Below, piece by piece: positions 48,601 to 59,948 of a DNA stretch of 64,000 nt. The notes under the pieces were generated by a model. The model was not told where the DNA came from, searched no databases, and was given only the letters and a program-made list of their open reading frames with translations. The position numbers and the translations under genes are program-made. The DNA is taken from the NCBI GenBank assembly GCA_021234535.1, contig CM037835.1, forward strand, positions 7,688,001 to 7,752,000, given 5' to 3'. This stretch comes from Stichopus chloronotus (Eukaryota; Echinodermata; Holothuroidea; Aspidochirotida; Stichopodidae). Every line of letters starts with the position of its first letter. Within the stretch, counting starts at the first letter, position 1.

Positions 48601-51600
48601 AGACGTTATACTGCATTCTTCAATGTCCTTTTTAATTAATTTGACCTTCCTTTAAGGAAGTGTGCATAATTAAGCCTACACTCCTTGACTTGGTATAATC
48701 GTCAATGCCTCATCAATATGCATCGGTATTGTACCCCAAGGTGACGTAAACATGCAGCGAGAGGCGTTTGACCTCATTATTTTGAAACAGATGGTGAGAT
48801 CGTTATTGCAGGTCAAGTTCTGCGAAAAAGGAAAATAAATAGAGACTCAAGGATAGGGAAAATCACCAATCACTCTACACTATCATCGACTGGCCGTGAC
48901 TTGTGGACTTGGGACGGTCAAACAGTTCTCAAAAGGATAAATTACATGGTCAGTTAATACCTTCCTTTTTTTTATAATCATTCGACATATGTGCTCAACA
49001 ATAAAAAATTATGAAATGATAATAAATAATCTGCCTGATTAGTAACTAATTCTCCAACAACAATATTTTTTTTTACTTGATGATATCACAACAGAAAACG
49101 TTCATTTTATACAGTGAAGTGTAGTTACACATACACAATAAACTGTAGAGTAAATATAAAAAAATCGTTCCCCTTTTTAAATATTTATGTTGCAAAATAA
49201 TTGTTTATCAGAAGTGAAAGTTTGACAAGCGTCAAAAAGCAATTTCTCGTGTTCATGGTTTTGCATCTTCCTAGACAGTTATAAAGAATTGGCCAATTTG
49301 TTCACTATTTCTATAGACCTTCGACTCTACGCCATACCTATTTCACGTGAATTATTGTCGTACACATTTGCTTTGTTTGGCATAATATAGTTTCTGAAGA
49401 ATCCTTGTATACCCTAGTGTATCCATGTTCAATTCTCAAAACAAGTCATTTTCCAACCCTCTTATTACACCCCCCCCCATTCGTTCACCAAGTGAATATA
49501 TTGCATCTGTGAAGCATCCAAACATTGTTTTCAGAATTTACCGACATCTGTACTATATATATCAACTAAACCGGTGACACATCCAATTGACGCTAACGTG
49601 GGCTGCAATAAGTTTTGTACTGCATCTGTGCCACCTTGTCAATCACATGCCGCTTAATTTGATCGAACCCGACGTATTCGACGTGAACACGAATCGAAAA
49701 CAATTACCAACGTAACAGATCCTCACAAAGAAAATTCACGAGTAGAGACTGTGACAAGGTGAGAAAGCGTGGAACAAGAACGATTTGCTCATGCATAAGT
49801 TTGATATTGAAATTGTCGAAGAAAGGAAATTGACATTCGACCACGAACGTGATACTATAGCAGGACAATACTATAGACAAAGTGGTAGTACTTCCACAAA
49901 CTTAATACTGTACAGCTAAGACTAGGAGAGACATACAGTGACAAAGAAGTTAGGCCTACTCCAGTATAGCACTATCGTACACGCTACTGTTAGGCTAAGA
50001 CTATTTACAGTATAGGCAGGCGTCGCTCATCTAACGACCTAAGTGAATGGTTGTAATCAGAGATGCCGACTTGAAAGCTTGATGATCATCAGAATTCATG
50101 CCTATATGCCACTATATGACGTAGTTAGGCAAATTCGAACAGTTAGTAGTGTATGATGATTAGGCCTAGGTAGGTGGTAAGTACAAGTTCAAACGTCCAC
50201 AGTGGGGTAGCCATACTAGCCACACTACTTAACATATCAGGAGCATGCACATATGAAGGAAATCAAAATCTTAAGGCCATTAACTTAAAGGCAGTGTTGC
50301 ATCACCCTGAGCTATATTTTTACCTCCCGGAAAGCAAAATTCTCAACTGGTTCTAAGTTACAGTACTCTTAGATTGACAGCAAATTCGAAAGAGGCAGAG
50401 CAGCTCGTATTACACAGCGTACACAGGGATTCATTGTTTTGATTACACATGTGGAGGAATTTAAGACAGGTTTAGGGAGGGACTAGAGGTAGGTGGTTGG
50501 GAGAATTGAAGCTATCAGGGGTGATGAGTTTTTGTCTTTAAGGTTACATAACAAAGTTATAGTACATGACATTGAAAGTTTTTCTTAATATGTTTCAAAT
50601 CATTGTATTCTATGTCATTGGAAAAATGAGAAGCTGAGAGAAAAGTGTGCACTGCATTTTACAAAGTTGCTGTTAAACCACATTTCCAAATCTAATATGA
50701 AACCAGTGACCTTAAATTATTGCAGTTTAAAGGTCAAGATTAATTACATTGTTAGGATAGTCTTATTTCATTACCTGTTTTAGGCACAAATTGCACATGT
50801 GGCTCGTCAAGACCTTGCATCCACAACAAGACAAAAATGGGTGACATATAGTTAACAAAATAGCATCTACACATGTGATCTTGTAGTCACACTTGCTGGT
50901 CCACATGGTGTTAGCTAAGTAGTACAACTCCCTTTTTCATGTAGTAGACAGGAGGCTGAGCAGGAGGAGTAAGTAGCAGTGTATCTTAAACTGGTGCAGA
51001 TGTTGCTGTCAATTTATTAATGTGTTAGAATCTCTCCGGCTGAGAAGTGTGGATTTCCTGCACAACAAAATGCATACAAATGTAACTTGGCTGTGTTGAA
51101 CATGCCCCTGGTAGATGTACAAGTGGAACGTTTCATATTTTAGTTTGTCAATGCTAAAACATCTTCCCATTTTCGAGTGCATACCCTGCTCTCTAAAAAC
51201 ACCACAAAATATTAATAGAAAAAAGTACTTGCCCATGCAAGAGCTGATTTTCCCTCATCTAGATTCTTTTCTTCTTTGTTGTACTTTGCCCAGCCAACAC
51301 CACCTTCTCATTTAGTTAGTCATTCAGTATTTTTCTGTTGTACAGTTCAGTGTTTTGCAACACTTTAGGGGTGCTTATGATTTTGTAAGTGTAAATGTAA
51401 ACCCGCTAGAACCACAAGTAAAATACTATCACTGAAATGGAAGCAGGATTCCGTCTACAATACCTACAAGATTTCCGAGGCTTGTTGGGAGCAAATTGCT
51501 CTCAGTGTCATTTTACATAGATTGAAAGAGAACCTGCTGATGAAGTATTCAATTAGTTGTGCAATCAAGCTCCATGATACATCATGAGGAATTGCTATAT

Positions 51601-54600
51601 ATGCATGTAGGTTAGAGTGCAAATGATTGTGGTATTTACATAATTACACAGAAACTGGACTACTGTATGTATCCAGGAATGTCACCAAATACCTTGTAGC
51701 TGACCATAAGATGATTTCATCACTTGTGCAAAACACAACTTGACAACCCTGAACTTGGCAGATGATCATAATTACATTTTGATGCATTTCCTCCTATTAT
51801 TTTTTGTTTATTGTTTTTTTGTCATTTTGTGCATAAATCTAAATTACATATGTAAGATAAGGATTAGATTATCACATTTGTCCCTCTCCAGATAACTAGC
51901 AGTATTATGTACATGTAATTGAGCATTAGAAACTACAATTTTAAATTATGGTTACAAGTGAGTTTGCACATCATGAAGCTCACTGTATAGTGTACAGACA
52001 TGTCAAATGCAAGGGTTGAATTGTTCTCCACCATGACTTTTCCCTTCTGTTTTTCATGATTGTTTGGCATACAGTATTGCAACCTCACCAGTGTAAGGCT
52101 TGTACAATAGCAATTTTTGAGATTTGTTAGTTGTGCAGAGCTCATTCGACAAGATAATGAAGTCATGATTTCGTAATCATCCACTTGTTCTTTAGCACTG
52201 TTAAATATCCCTGCATGCATTGTCAGTACCAAATAGCAAAGCCACTGCATGACTTATCATAAAAGTTATCTTTTCCATATTAATTGTCTGTTAACTTTTT
52301 CCTTGCTCTTGCCATGTAGTTCAGTTGCCTATACCCACTGTTCCAAACGGATGTTATAGTGGTAGTCACCTCCATTGCTGTTATCCAATAATCATGCATG
52401 TTTCAATGGTATTATGTCAATTGTTTACCATAACATAATTTGTTTTCACATTTGACTAGTATTTAACTTAATCTATGAAAAGCACTGTTTTCAGAAGTTT
52501 AAGTTTGTTGTAGACTGCCTATGAAAACCTTGGAAAGGTACTGTAACAGGAAACATCACTTATGAAGAAATCCTGGCAAAGATTACACAGTAGTATAACA
52601 CCAGATATCGAAAGCAAATAAAATTCCACTAGAAAAGTTCTTTTAATCTGCATTTCCTGAAATGGATACTGCTCATAACATATTTTAAATGTGACATTAC
52701 TGGATGAAACAACCAACATTGATCAAGCATTCCATAAGAATAAAACCCTCTGTGAACTCACAGTAAAGCATAGACCATGGAACCTTTTTTTTTAAATCAC
52801 AGTTCTCTGTTGTTTCCTTTTACGTTCATGATAAATTTTTTTCAAATTTTTGGACCGTCTTGGATTACTTCAAAGCTTTCTAATATTGTGTATATATTGC
52901 AATTTTACTCTATTAGGATAACTTTTTTGAAAATGGAATGCTACTGTACAGTTGAATGGTACAGTGCCACCAGGTGAATTCCATAGAACTGACAGACAAT
53001 ATTACTGGCTTCCAATCAAACCCTCACTGTTTTTCCAATTTTGTGAAAATAGAAGAGAGTGAGTAGGATTTTATTCATGCTCAAGAGTCTCTCAGGATTT
53101 CTTTCAAATTTGTTGAGGGATTTAATATCAGGAGTTCCACAGATGCTACAGCTCTCATGCAGGAATATATGACCTATGAGTATGTTTTGTATTGATGAGC
53201 ATTGAGAGCAGTTAGTTTGTATAGAGAGAAGGTGGGTAGTAGGACCTTAATAAATTTGAAGTGATTTGTTTTTTGGAAGTACCAAGCTATCAAAGAAAGC
53301 ATATGATTTAATTTCCTTTTAATGTACAGTTAGCATACATGTAGACTACAGTAGTTTTATTCTATAATCAATGTCTAATTTTAACTTTCATCATCATTGC
53401 TGTGATCTTTTGCATCCATTTGCCTTGGGTCAACTGAATTACTTTTGCAGTTGAAGACGATGTCACAGGCGAACCTCCCCCTGAATCGCTTAAGTCTGCA
53501 ATTTTCACTGGCATCAGGTGGGACGTTTACTATCAGCCGAGCCAGTTACAGACCTTCTCAGCTACTCCAATCCGAATTATTCTCCATGTTGGTATTGACA
53601 AAAATTCGGATAGTATTCAAGGAGAAAACCTCTGGAGGGTTGACATCTTTGCCAGCCATAATTGGGACGGAAGTGGCGAAAAATTCTTCCACAAAGAACA
53701 AATTCTGTCGTAAGCTTTGAATGTTGCCATTAACAAACTGTTCACAGTTAACTTAGTGTAATACTTAACTCAGCTCTTTGTCCTTTGTTTGTGTATATCA
53801 GTGCCTTAATTTGTTTGCATTCTAATACCTTTGCCAAACATTTGTCTTTCAGTTTAAGTTTATTTAAGATTTAAAAGTCACAATTCTTATGATGATTTGC
53901 AACAGATGAAGCAACACTTTCTTTTTAATGTATAATGTGGAATGTGCATGTATGCTGGGTTTCTCCATATATTTTGCAGAATGAAAGATGGTGTAAAAAG
54001 GTGATGAATTATTTTCACTAATACTCTGAAAAGTGATATCATGAAAGAAACTTAATTTCTTGGACCAAAACCCTGATTTGTGCCGCATAGTAAGTGTTTG
54101 AGGTTTCTGAAGTTATAGTCCCGCAGTAAAGGAATGACAGAACTCCACTTAAACATTTTAAAATGATGAGTCAATAGTGATATAAATGATCAGTATTTAA
54201 ACCTGTTTACATTTAATTGAAATGGAGACCGATTGCTACTTACATCCATCATTGAAAAGGTAAGCCACACTTCTTTTCTGTCCTACAGTAACTTTCTTAT
54301 TAGAAATAAAACATTTGTATTGCAAAAATAAAGTTGAACAAAGCAGTTACTGATAGGGGGAGAAAAAAAATCCAAAATAAGACCTTCTTAGAACCATTTT
54401 GCAGGCATACCACACCTGTTTGATACTTACTGTTCCTAAGGATTTTTGCAACATGTTAAATTTGTATTGAAGCTAGACACTTAAATATACTTGTCTGCAT
54501 GTCTGGCTCACATGAAAATGTATCCTATTGTCTACTTATGGCATTGATTATTACCACATTCTTCTTGTGTGATATGGGTGAAACTCTTTGTGGGTGCAAT

Positions 54601-57600
54601 CCATTTTTTTGTGGTTGTGGCTATATTAATTCTATGAGGTCTTTTAACATCTGTTTTCAGTTCAGTTTAGAGAAGAGGTTGTAACAGTATCCCTGCTAAT
54701 AGGAACTGTTTAAGTGAAGCCAAATTAAGATTCATTTTGTGGTTGTCACCACAGGATGAAAACTGGACAGTGTCACTTTGGTCTGCTGTCTACTGTACAA
54801 CAATTTGAAAAATTTGTCCAACAGCAATAGCCAATTGCATTGTTTTCTGTAGGCAATCATTTGAATGTTAATAATGCCTTGTCTTGAGGTATACAATAGG
54901 CACAGTCACAGATATTGTACAATCATGTACAAGCATGTTTAAGGTGCTTAATGAGTTTATGTGTTATGTTATAAGTGTGAAGAAAGGGATTAGTCTGTAT
55001 GTAGTAGAAGTCAGCATGTTTTGATGCCAGGCAGTAGTAAACAAGGTATGGTGAAGAATCTTGCCAACATCCGATGTTCCTGAATCTAATCTTTAAATTG
55101 CCAGTGTACTTGTCTGTGTGTTTTTTGTTTGGTTGTTTTCTTACTGTCTCTTCATTACATGTATGCACACCACATGTCTAAATTGTTGATCTTGGAAGAG
55201 ATGAAATTTATAATGACACTGTGCAAAATACATTGTTATTAACTTGTGACTATGTATACATTTCAAGTCCTCTACACAAAATAATTTTGCATTTGTCAGT
55301 GTCAGGTTTTGGTCAATTTGGGTAGTGGAATAATTTTTACAAGTTATCTGTCAAATCAGGGAATCAAAACATTATCTTGCAAACCCCGTAAAGATTCCCC
55401 GTAGTGTTTTCACTTTCTCTATACCTTTCTGGTTATTGTAACATGTATATTAGAAATCAAAATTTTTACGTTCATGGTGTAAGTTTTTTGTCAAAAAAAG
55501 CAAAGGACATGGTTGCTTTGATTTGAAGCACAATATATCCAATAAATCAGACTTTTTCTTTTTTTGTTGAAGGTTATTGCCATTGGCACTGAAAGTCAGT
55601 GATGTTCTTCAATGCTATACTTTTGAGCACAGACACATTTCCCAGAGAAATTTCTAGCCTTTCATAATTAGCTGACAATATGTTCTGGTTGATTTCTACA
55701 TTGCATTTCCATCATCAAAGGGTGTGGTGTTTATGCTATATGTATCCTTTGAACTTTTCCTATCAGTCAGCGCAATTCAAACCCCTTAACCTGTTCTTGA
55801 TTTTGTAAATATTTCTTGTCACTCTCCCCAAGTCATTATTGTTGTCCGTGCCACCACTGTCACCATTTTCTGTGGCGGTTGTTTATGTGGGTAGTTTTCT
55901 GTTAAGTTTAATATTTAAATGTACATTGGGTTTAACTTGATAATGTGAAATTTTTTCATCACATAAGTATGTTTGCAATGTATTAATTTTTAGAGAACGG
56001 TACCAGAGCAAGAGCTTGGACAACACCGCCAGGACCCTGACTTTCAGCATCGTTTCTGAAATTGAGTATTATGGGATAAACTGCCATCCGAATGATCCTC
56101 CTTTCTTTTGTATTCAACTGTCTAAAGGGGAGAATCCAAATTTTTACATACCCATTTATGGAGACGATGGGCTCAGGAATTGTCAAGCGATTGAGTGCAA
56201 AGGTAGGTGTTCTTGCTCTGGCAAGCATCCTTTTTGCAGTAAAGTAGCAATATGGAACCCTTCAAAAATTGAATGACTGAAATGAGAAGTAAAATATGCA
56301 AGCATCATGACATGTACAGTTACGGCACTAATAGACACCTGAAACTGTGTTGTTAGCTAAGTAATTTGAGCGTGGTGGAGAAGCTTGGTGTTGGTGGTTT
56401 TGAAAGAATATTGCACAGTAGTGAAGTGCAGTACATATGGGGTTCATTATAACCATGTCAAGGTTTGGCCTTTAGTGTTTAGAGGATATGCACATGATCA
56501 TTCTTTTTCTTTCTGTATTAGGAGCATAAAACTCAACCATCCTTGCAAAATATCTTACAAGGCCCAAAATCATACATGGAGTAAACGTACAGTAGTTAAG
56601 AAATATTGCTCCACACAAACCACTCTGCTATCTCTTGATGTCATTAACCTTCCAAAGAAGACGATAGATTCATAAAATGTGTGTATCACCAGTGTAGTCT
56701 AGTCCGGGCAGTCCAAGGCCAAGGCTGGCCTTGAACAGAGGATTTTAACACTATGTGTATGAAGGCCTCAAGTTTCCAAGGCCTGAGAAGTCTCCGCCTG
56801 GGCCGACCTTGACTGCAACCCTGTTTATCACAATCAAAAATTTTTTTCTAACACTTAGGAATATTTTTCCCTCTTTATTGGTAGAAGCCATATCTCAATA
56901 GCATGTTTGATTTAGAAGTTATGGATTTTGAAAATCTTCTATTTCAAGATGGTACATTGCATATTATGGGAAATTTGTGATGCCACCCATGGCATTTTTT
57001 TTGTAATCCTAACTGTTTTAAAAGAGACATTACAATAGTGTAAGTAGATGTGACCTTAATTTCCAGATAGGTCTATAATAGACCAAATCTACTTTCCAAA
57101 TCTTCAAGGTTAAATGAGGGCTTCAATTTCAAAGTAAAACAGACTTCTTGCAATAATTTGCCACTGTTTCATGGTATTTTGGTAATCTTGAGGCAACTGG
57201 AAATCTTTCTTGACCAGAGAGGTCTTTCTTGAAACAGCAATATCTTGAGTAAAGAATAAGATAATTTCATGGGTTTGAAATTCCTTCAGTGGAAAACTTT
57301 TCTCTTCTTTTTAAGAGCCTCTGTCAATTGTCTGTAAAATTTGTCTTTTTAAAGGCTGTATTGCATCACCCTAAGCTATATTTTTACCTCCCGGAAAGCA
57401 AAATTTTCAACTGGTTCTAAGTTACAGTACTCTAAGATTGCCAGCAAATTCGAAAGATGCAGAGCAGCTGGTATTACACAGCGTACACAGGGATCCATTG
57501 TTTTGGTTACACATGTGGAGGAATGTAAGACAGGCTGAGGGAGGGACTAAAGGTAGGTGATTGGGAGAATTGAAACTGTCTGGGGTGATGCATTACAGCC

Positions 57601-59948
57601 TTTAAGTGCATACAGTACCGCAGTCATGTTGAGTGTGTCTTAACATCAAACTAAGTAACATTATTTTTGTCATATTGTTCACTTTAGTAATGACAAAAGT
57701 AACCCCCAGCCTGTCCAGCTCCAGGAGTTGTATCCCCGTGCTCTATAAAACATCCTGGCTCACTCAGGGCTTCTTGTTCCTAGACTGCTTTTCACTTGGT
57801 GCCTCACTAAATTCCCCTCAATTTTTATCTTGGAAACACCATTTCATCTCATTTTGCTTCATTTGCAAAAGTGTAATTTTCTAATCAATAGTAACACGTC
57901 TCGCGGAGACAGTTGATGTCTTCCAGCTCCCTGAGTCGATGTAGCCTATATATCATCGCAAGGCGATCACAGTTTGTACACAAAACCTATGTACTCAGGC
58001 ACAGTGCTATGACATTTCACACTACAGCTAAATGGAGAAAATCCCTAAGTTAAACTCAATGGGATTTGTGATGTCTGCGGTTGTGATCTATGTGGCTTGT
58101 GACGTAGTGGATGACCAGCTCTGATTCAAGATGACCATTGAACCTGATAGGCCTACATGATTAGCAGGTAGACACCCATGTGCATTCAATGTGGCTGTCA
58201 CAAGTTCAAATCGATACTCGATAAAATGGAGATTAAAAGGGATGAGAAGAGGGATTTCTCAACAAAAGGCTACATTACGCAACTCAGGGCGTTGTGAACG
58301 ATAAGCTCGAATATAACGGAAAATGTGTTCTGTACAGTCCTATGATACAAAGAATTAAAGAGTAAATCATTACAGAGTAGAGACAGGACAATAAAACATC
58401 TTATTACTAATTAGGTAAGACAATCAAACTGGTTGTCACGAATCAGGGCCGGTCGTTGTCTACATCACAAGCTACAGAGATCATGGTCAATAACATAATA
58501 ATGGCTGCACTCTCCCCAAAGCAGCTATTTCTTACTCAACCTCAGTTGACTACTCAAGTCAGTTGAAATAGTGATAGTTTCTTAATAGCTTGGAAGCGGT
58601 AGTTGGCAAAATACAGTAGCTCTCTCTCAAAAAGCACAGTGGTTTGGTGCACAAAACTTACTTCCTAGAGCATGTTCCACACCAATCTATGGTGCTTTTT
58701 CCAGAGAAATCTGCACCCATCTGAATGATTGAAGGTGAAAATTTTAAGATTGACACCTACATATATGCTTGGTGTACTGTAGAAGAAAGTCATGTTACAT
58801 TTGATATCATAAGGTTTCACACGTTTTAGTATTCATAAGGGATTCTGCCAATATTTTGATTTGTTGCTCTCACAGTTGTTTTTTTTTCTGCAAAGGGCAA
58901 GGAGCACAATTTTTATATGTAGTAAAGATCATAAAATGTCAAGAGCTGACACTAAGTGGTGCATCCTTATAACTGAGACACTTACAGTTTCTAAACTTTC
59001 TAACAAACTAGCATAATCTGTTCAATATAAGGTTGTCGTGTCAGACTACTCAGTCAGTAGGGATTTCAACCCATGAAACTATTTTGTCAGAATTTGCAAT
59101 AAACAGCATGTTATTGGCAAAAAACATCAATAAATTTGGCCTGTGAACTTCCGATGAGTGTCTGTGATTCATGAAAGAGATTTTGTAAGGTCACTTAAAT
59201 TGGAACTACACCTTGCATGTATGTTTTCCATTGGAACAAGGAAATAAAGCTGATGTGAAAAAAAAACAGACCACATCCATTAGACCATTACACAAACACA
59301 CCCTCTCAAGTATATATATTTTTTTAAATCAGTTCCATAATCCTCTCCATATTTATTTTGAAATGTTTCTCTTGGCAACATCCTCAGTCATAGAGCAGGA
59401 TGGTCAAATTTGTTGAGCATGATTGGCAAATTTATGTTGCATATTGCAGCAGAGGATTTGCTAAATGAAGGCTGGATAGTAAGATAGACTTGTATGAATT
59501 GTTCGTTTTCTCACAAGATTTCTTTTTCCCTTATCCCACTCAAGTAATCATGACCGTAGTGAATAAGATTTTTTCTACATCCTTTTCCAGCACCTGGTGG
59601 GCCACAAACAGTCCCGAATGGACCAGACAGAGAGAGCGGGCTGCCGCGGGCAGTGATATCCTCCGTGAGATGGTCCACAGACAATTACGATGTGAGTCGG
59701 AATGAGCCTAGCAGAATTAACATGCGTGTCACAATTATACCTTTACCTTCCTCCGACACAATCAGCGGCACTGGATTGTGGGAGCTCATTGTGTTTGGCT
59801 CAGAGCATCCCCAGGGATCTGGACCTCGCTACAATCAGAACAGAAACATCCTAAACAGCATCCAGGAGCGTCAGACGTTATATCCGAATGCTCCTCTACA
59901 CTTCGATGTGGAATTTGATTTCATGATGGGCCAAATAGGGTGTGATCG
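33632..59948 (+). CDS. Secreted protein with four tandem unnamed ~150-residue domains (gene model, 3' end off window)
   Basis: Six exons join in frame (33632-33677, 42602-43042, 47425-47862, 53451-53709, 55994-56202, 59591-59948; 583 full codons). A short signal peptide leads directly into domains D1 (residues 16-162), D2 (163-308), D3 (309-464) and partial D4 (465 on). Each domain has an N-terminal Trp (FEW, IRW or VRW), a GLWRVxIFGS-type core, a GxG turn then an ILx or VLx strand; D1, D2 and D4 also show a FDVxxxF strand, and D1-D3 a CxxFxxG or CIQLSKG strand plus a final Cys pair member. I infer a beta-sandwich extracellular fold. I do not recognise the family by name, and no enzymatic motif is visible. 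Joining D2 to D3 is phase-consistent but not proven; they could be separate genes. Confidence 0.8.
36133..36385 (+). repeat. Degenerate minisatellite, period about 55 bp
   Basis: Starts of ATTAACC-like units fall at about 36133, 36188, 36244, 36300 and 36349. Shared blocks are GAGAGTCCACTTACCAGA, CGTTTAC/ATTTATC and ATTTGTC. About five units. Confidence 0.75.
36597..37650 (+). repeat. DR1-type dispersed tandem repeat, copy E (fragmented)
   Basis: 36597-36720 has the head GGCAGGCAAGGAATCTATGC then GATGGTGATG and GATGTCTCAAGAAGGATAAGC, identical in order to copy A. Diverged unit sequence (GGAGGTCACAGGTCATGTGA and similar) resumes at 37330-37650 after about 600 bp of other sequence. Confidence 0.7.
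39563..39936 (+). mobile_element. MITE family 3, better preserved copy
   Basis: 374 bp from TTAAAGGGGTTCACTG to GAATGTGCCCCTTGA. The interior is shared with 3313-3618 (for example GATTTGTACTGGCTG and GTGGAAAGTG). The right TTAA has become TTGA. No coding capacity. Confidence 0.68.
42602..43042 (+). CDS. Domain exon D1
   Basis: Single exon of 441 nt, phase 1 at both ends (acceptor TTCCCAG, donor G|GTAGGA). It encodes 147 residues beginning DVTDAG, with FEW (Trp30), an N-glycosylation site NVT at residue 50, GLWRVGIFGS at 65-74, FDVQTKFNL, CLEFTQG (Cys129) and SCQM (Cys155). The two cysteines are 26 apart and probably pair. By eye it is about two-thirds identical to D2 in protein. If the donor were not used, reading would stop about 31 codons later. 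Confidence 0.88.
43043..47424 (+). other. Intron between D1 and D2
   Basis: 4.4 kb, CpG-normal. It holds a family 4 MITE (45121-45392), poly-G/C tracts near 45.6, 45.96 and 46.85 kb, and a GTGGCGTAGCGAGG repeat-end-like motif near 45.86 kb. No domain exon was seen. Confidence 0.72.
45121..45392 (+). mobile_element. MITE family 4 (272 bp)
   Basis: It is bounded by TTAAAGGGATTCCGTA on the left and TACAATCCCTTTAA on the right, inverse of each other over the outer 11 bases, with TTAA at both edges. The interior is unrelated to families 1-3. No open frame. Confidence 0.72.
47425..47862 (+). CDS. Domain exon D2 (duplicate of D1)
   Basis: Single 438-nt exon, phase 1 at both ends (acceptor TTCCCCAG, donor CAAG|GTAGGA, the same as D1 beyond the splice site). 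146 residues begin DVTDAV, with FEW, NVT at residue 197, GLWRVGIFGSQN, FDVETKFNL, CLEFTKG (Cys276) and SCQM (Cys302). The stretch around the NVT site is almost identical to D1 at the DNA level, and the differences cluster in the loops. It could be spliced after D1 or used instead of it. Confidence 0.88.
47863..53450 (+). other. Intron between D2 and D3 (5.6 kb)
   Basis: Contains a MITE family 1 copy (50285-50541). CpG is normal up to about 50.2 kb and strongly depleted beyond. No coding exon found. A hidden promoter or first exon near 49.6-50.2 kb is possible; I found no signal-peptide exon there. Confidence 0.7.
50285..50541 (+). mobile_element. MITE family 1, copy 1 (257 bp)
   Basis: Bounded by TTAA at both edges, starting TTAAAGGCAGTGTTGCATCA and ending GTCTTTAA. 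It is nearly identical to the copy at 57349-57605 in length and sequence, including CTCCCGGAAAGCAAAATT and CACATGTGGAGGAAT. Its right inverted repeat is mutated relative to copy 2. Not protein coding. Confidence 0.87.
53451..53709 (+). CDS. Domain exon D3, first half
   Basis: Acceptor TTTTGCAG, phase 1 start, 259 nt, ending in phase 2 before GTAAGC. It encodes a VEDDVTGEPPPESLKS linker and then IRW, RIILHVGID, ENLWRVDIFASHN and GSGEKFFHKEQILS. The core aligns with GLWRVGIFGSQN of D1/D2. The domain is interrupted after the QILS strand. There is no NVT sequon at the D1/D2 position. Confidence 0.85.
53710..55993 (+). other. Intron inside domain D3
   Basis: 2.3 kb of CpG-poor, AT-rich sequence; no repeat or exon recognised. 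Confidence 0.78.
55994..56202 (+). CDS. Domain exon D3, second half
   Basis: Acceptor TTTTTAG, 209 nt, phase 2 to phase 1 (donor G|GTAGGT). It encodes RTLTFSIVSEIEYYGINC, PPFFCIQLSKGENPNF, and a tail with NC and IEC. CIQLSKG corresponds to CLEFTKG of D1/D2. Four cysteines are present, two more than in D1/D2. The alternative acceptor two bases downstream gives an early stop, which fixes the boundary. Confidence 0.87.
56203..59590 (+). other. Intron between D3 and D4
   Basis: 3.4 kb, CpG-poor. Contains the second MITE family 1 copy; otherwise no recognised feature. Confidence 0.75.
57349..57605 (+). mobile_element. MITE family 1, copy 2 (257 bp)
   Basis: Starts TTAAAGGCTGTATTGCATCA and ends GATGCATTACAGCCTTTAA: terminal inverted repeats of about 20-24 bp with TTAA at both edges. 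It has the same length as the copy at 50285-50541. A TTAA target duplication is suggested; the transposase family is not visible. Confidence 0.9.
59591..59948 (+). CDS. Domain exon D4, first part
   Basis: Acceptor TTTTCCAG, 358 nt, phase 1 to phase 2 (donor GTGAGT). It encodes a Pro/Gly-rich linker (APGGPQTVPNGPDRESG) and then VRW, INMRVTII, GTGLWELIVFGSEHPQGSGP, ILNSIQERQTL, FDVEFDFMMGQIGCD. It matches the D1/D2 core well. It runs about 30 residues further into the domain than the first D3 exon. The remaining C-terminal part is not found in the last 4 kb. Confidence 0.87.

Noticed and set aside
50174..50356. Open frame ending LKAVLHHPELYFYLPESKILNWF in pieces
   Set aside because: Most of it is MITE family 1 sequence; the second copy of the element does not keep it as a gene.
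49500..50400. A second signal-peptide exon that would start a separate D3-D4 gene at the CpG boundary
   Set aside because: Candidate donors exist (for example GTGAGA near 49760), but no ATG with a hydrophobic leader in the right phase was found. The two-gene idea is kept only as an open alternative.
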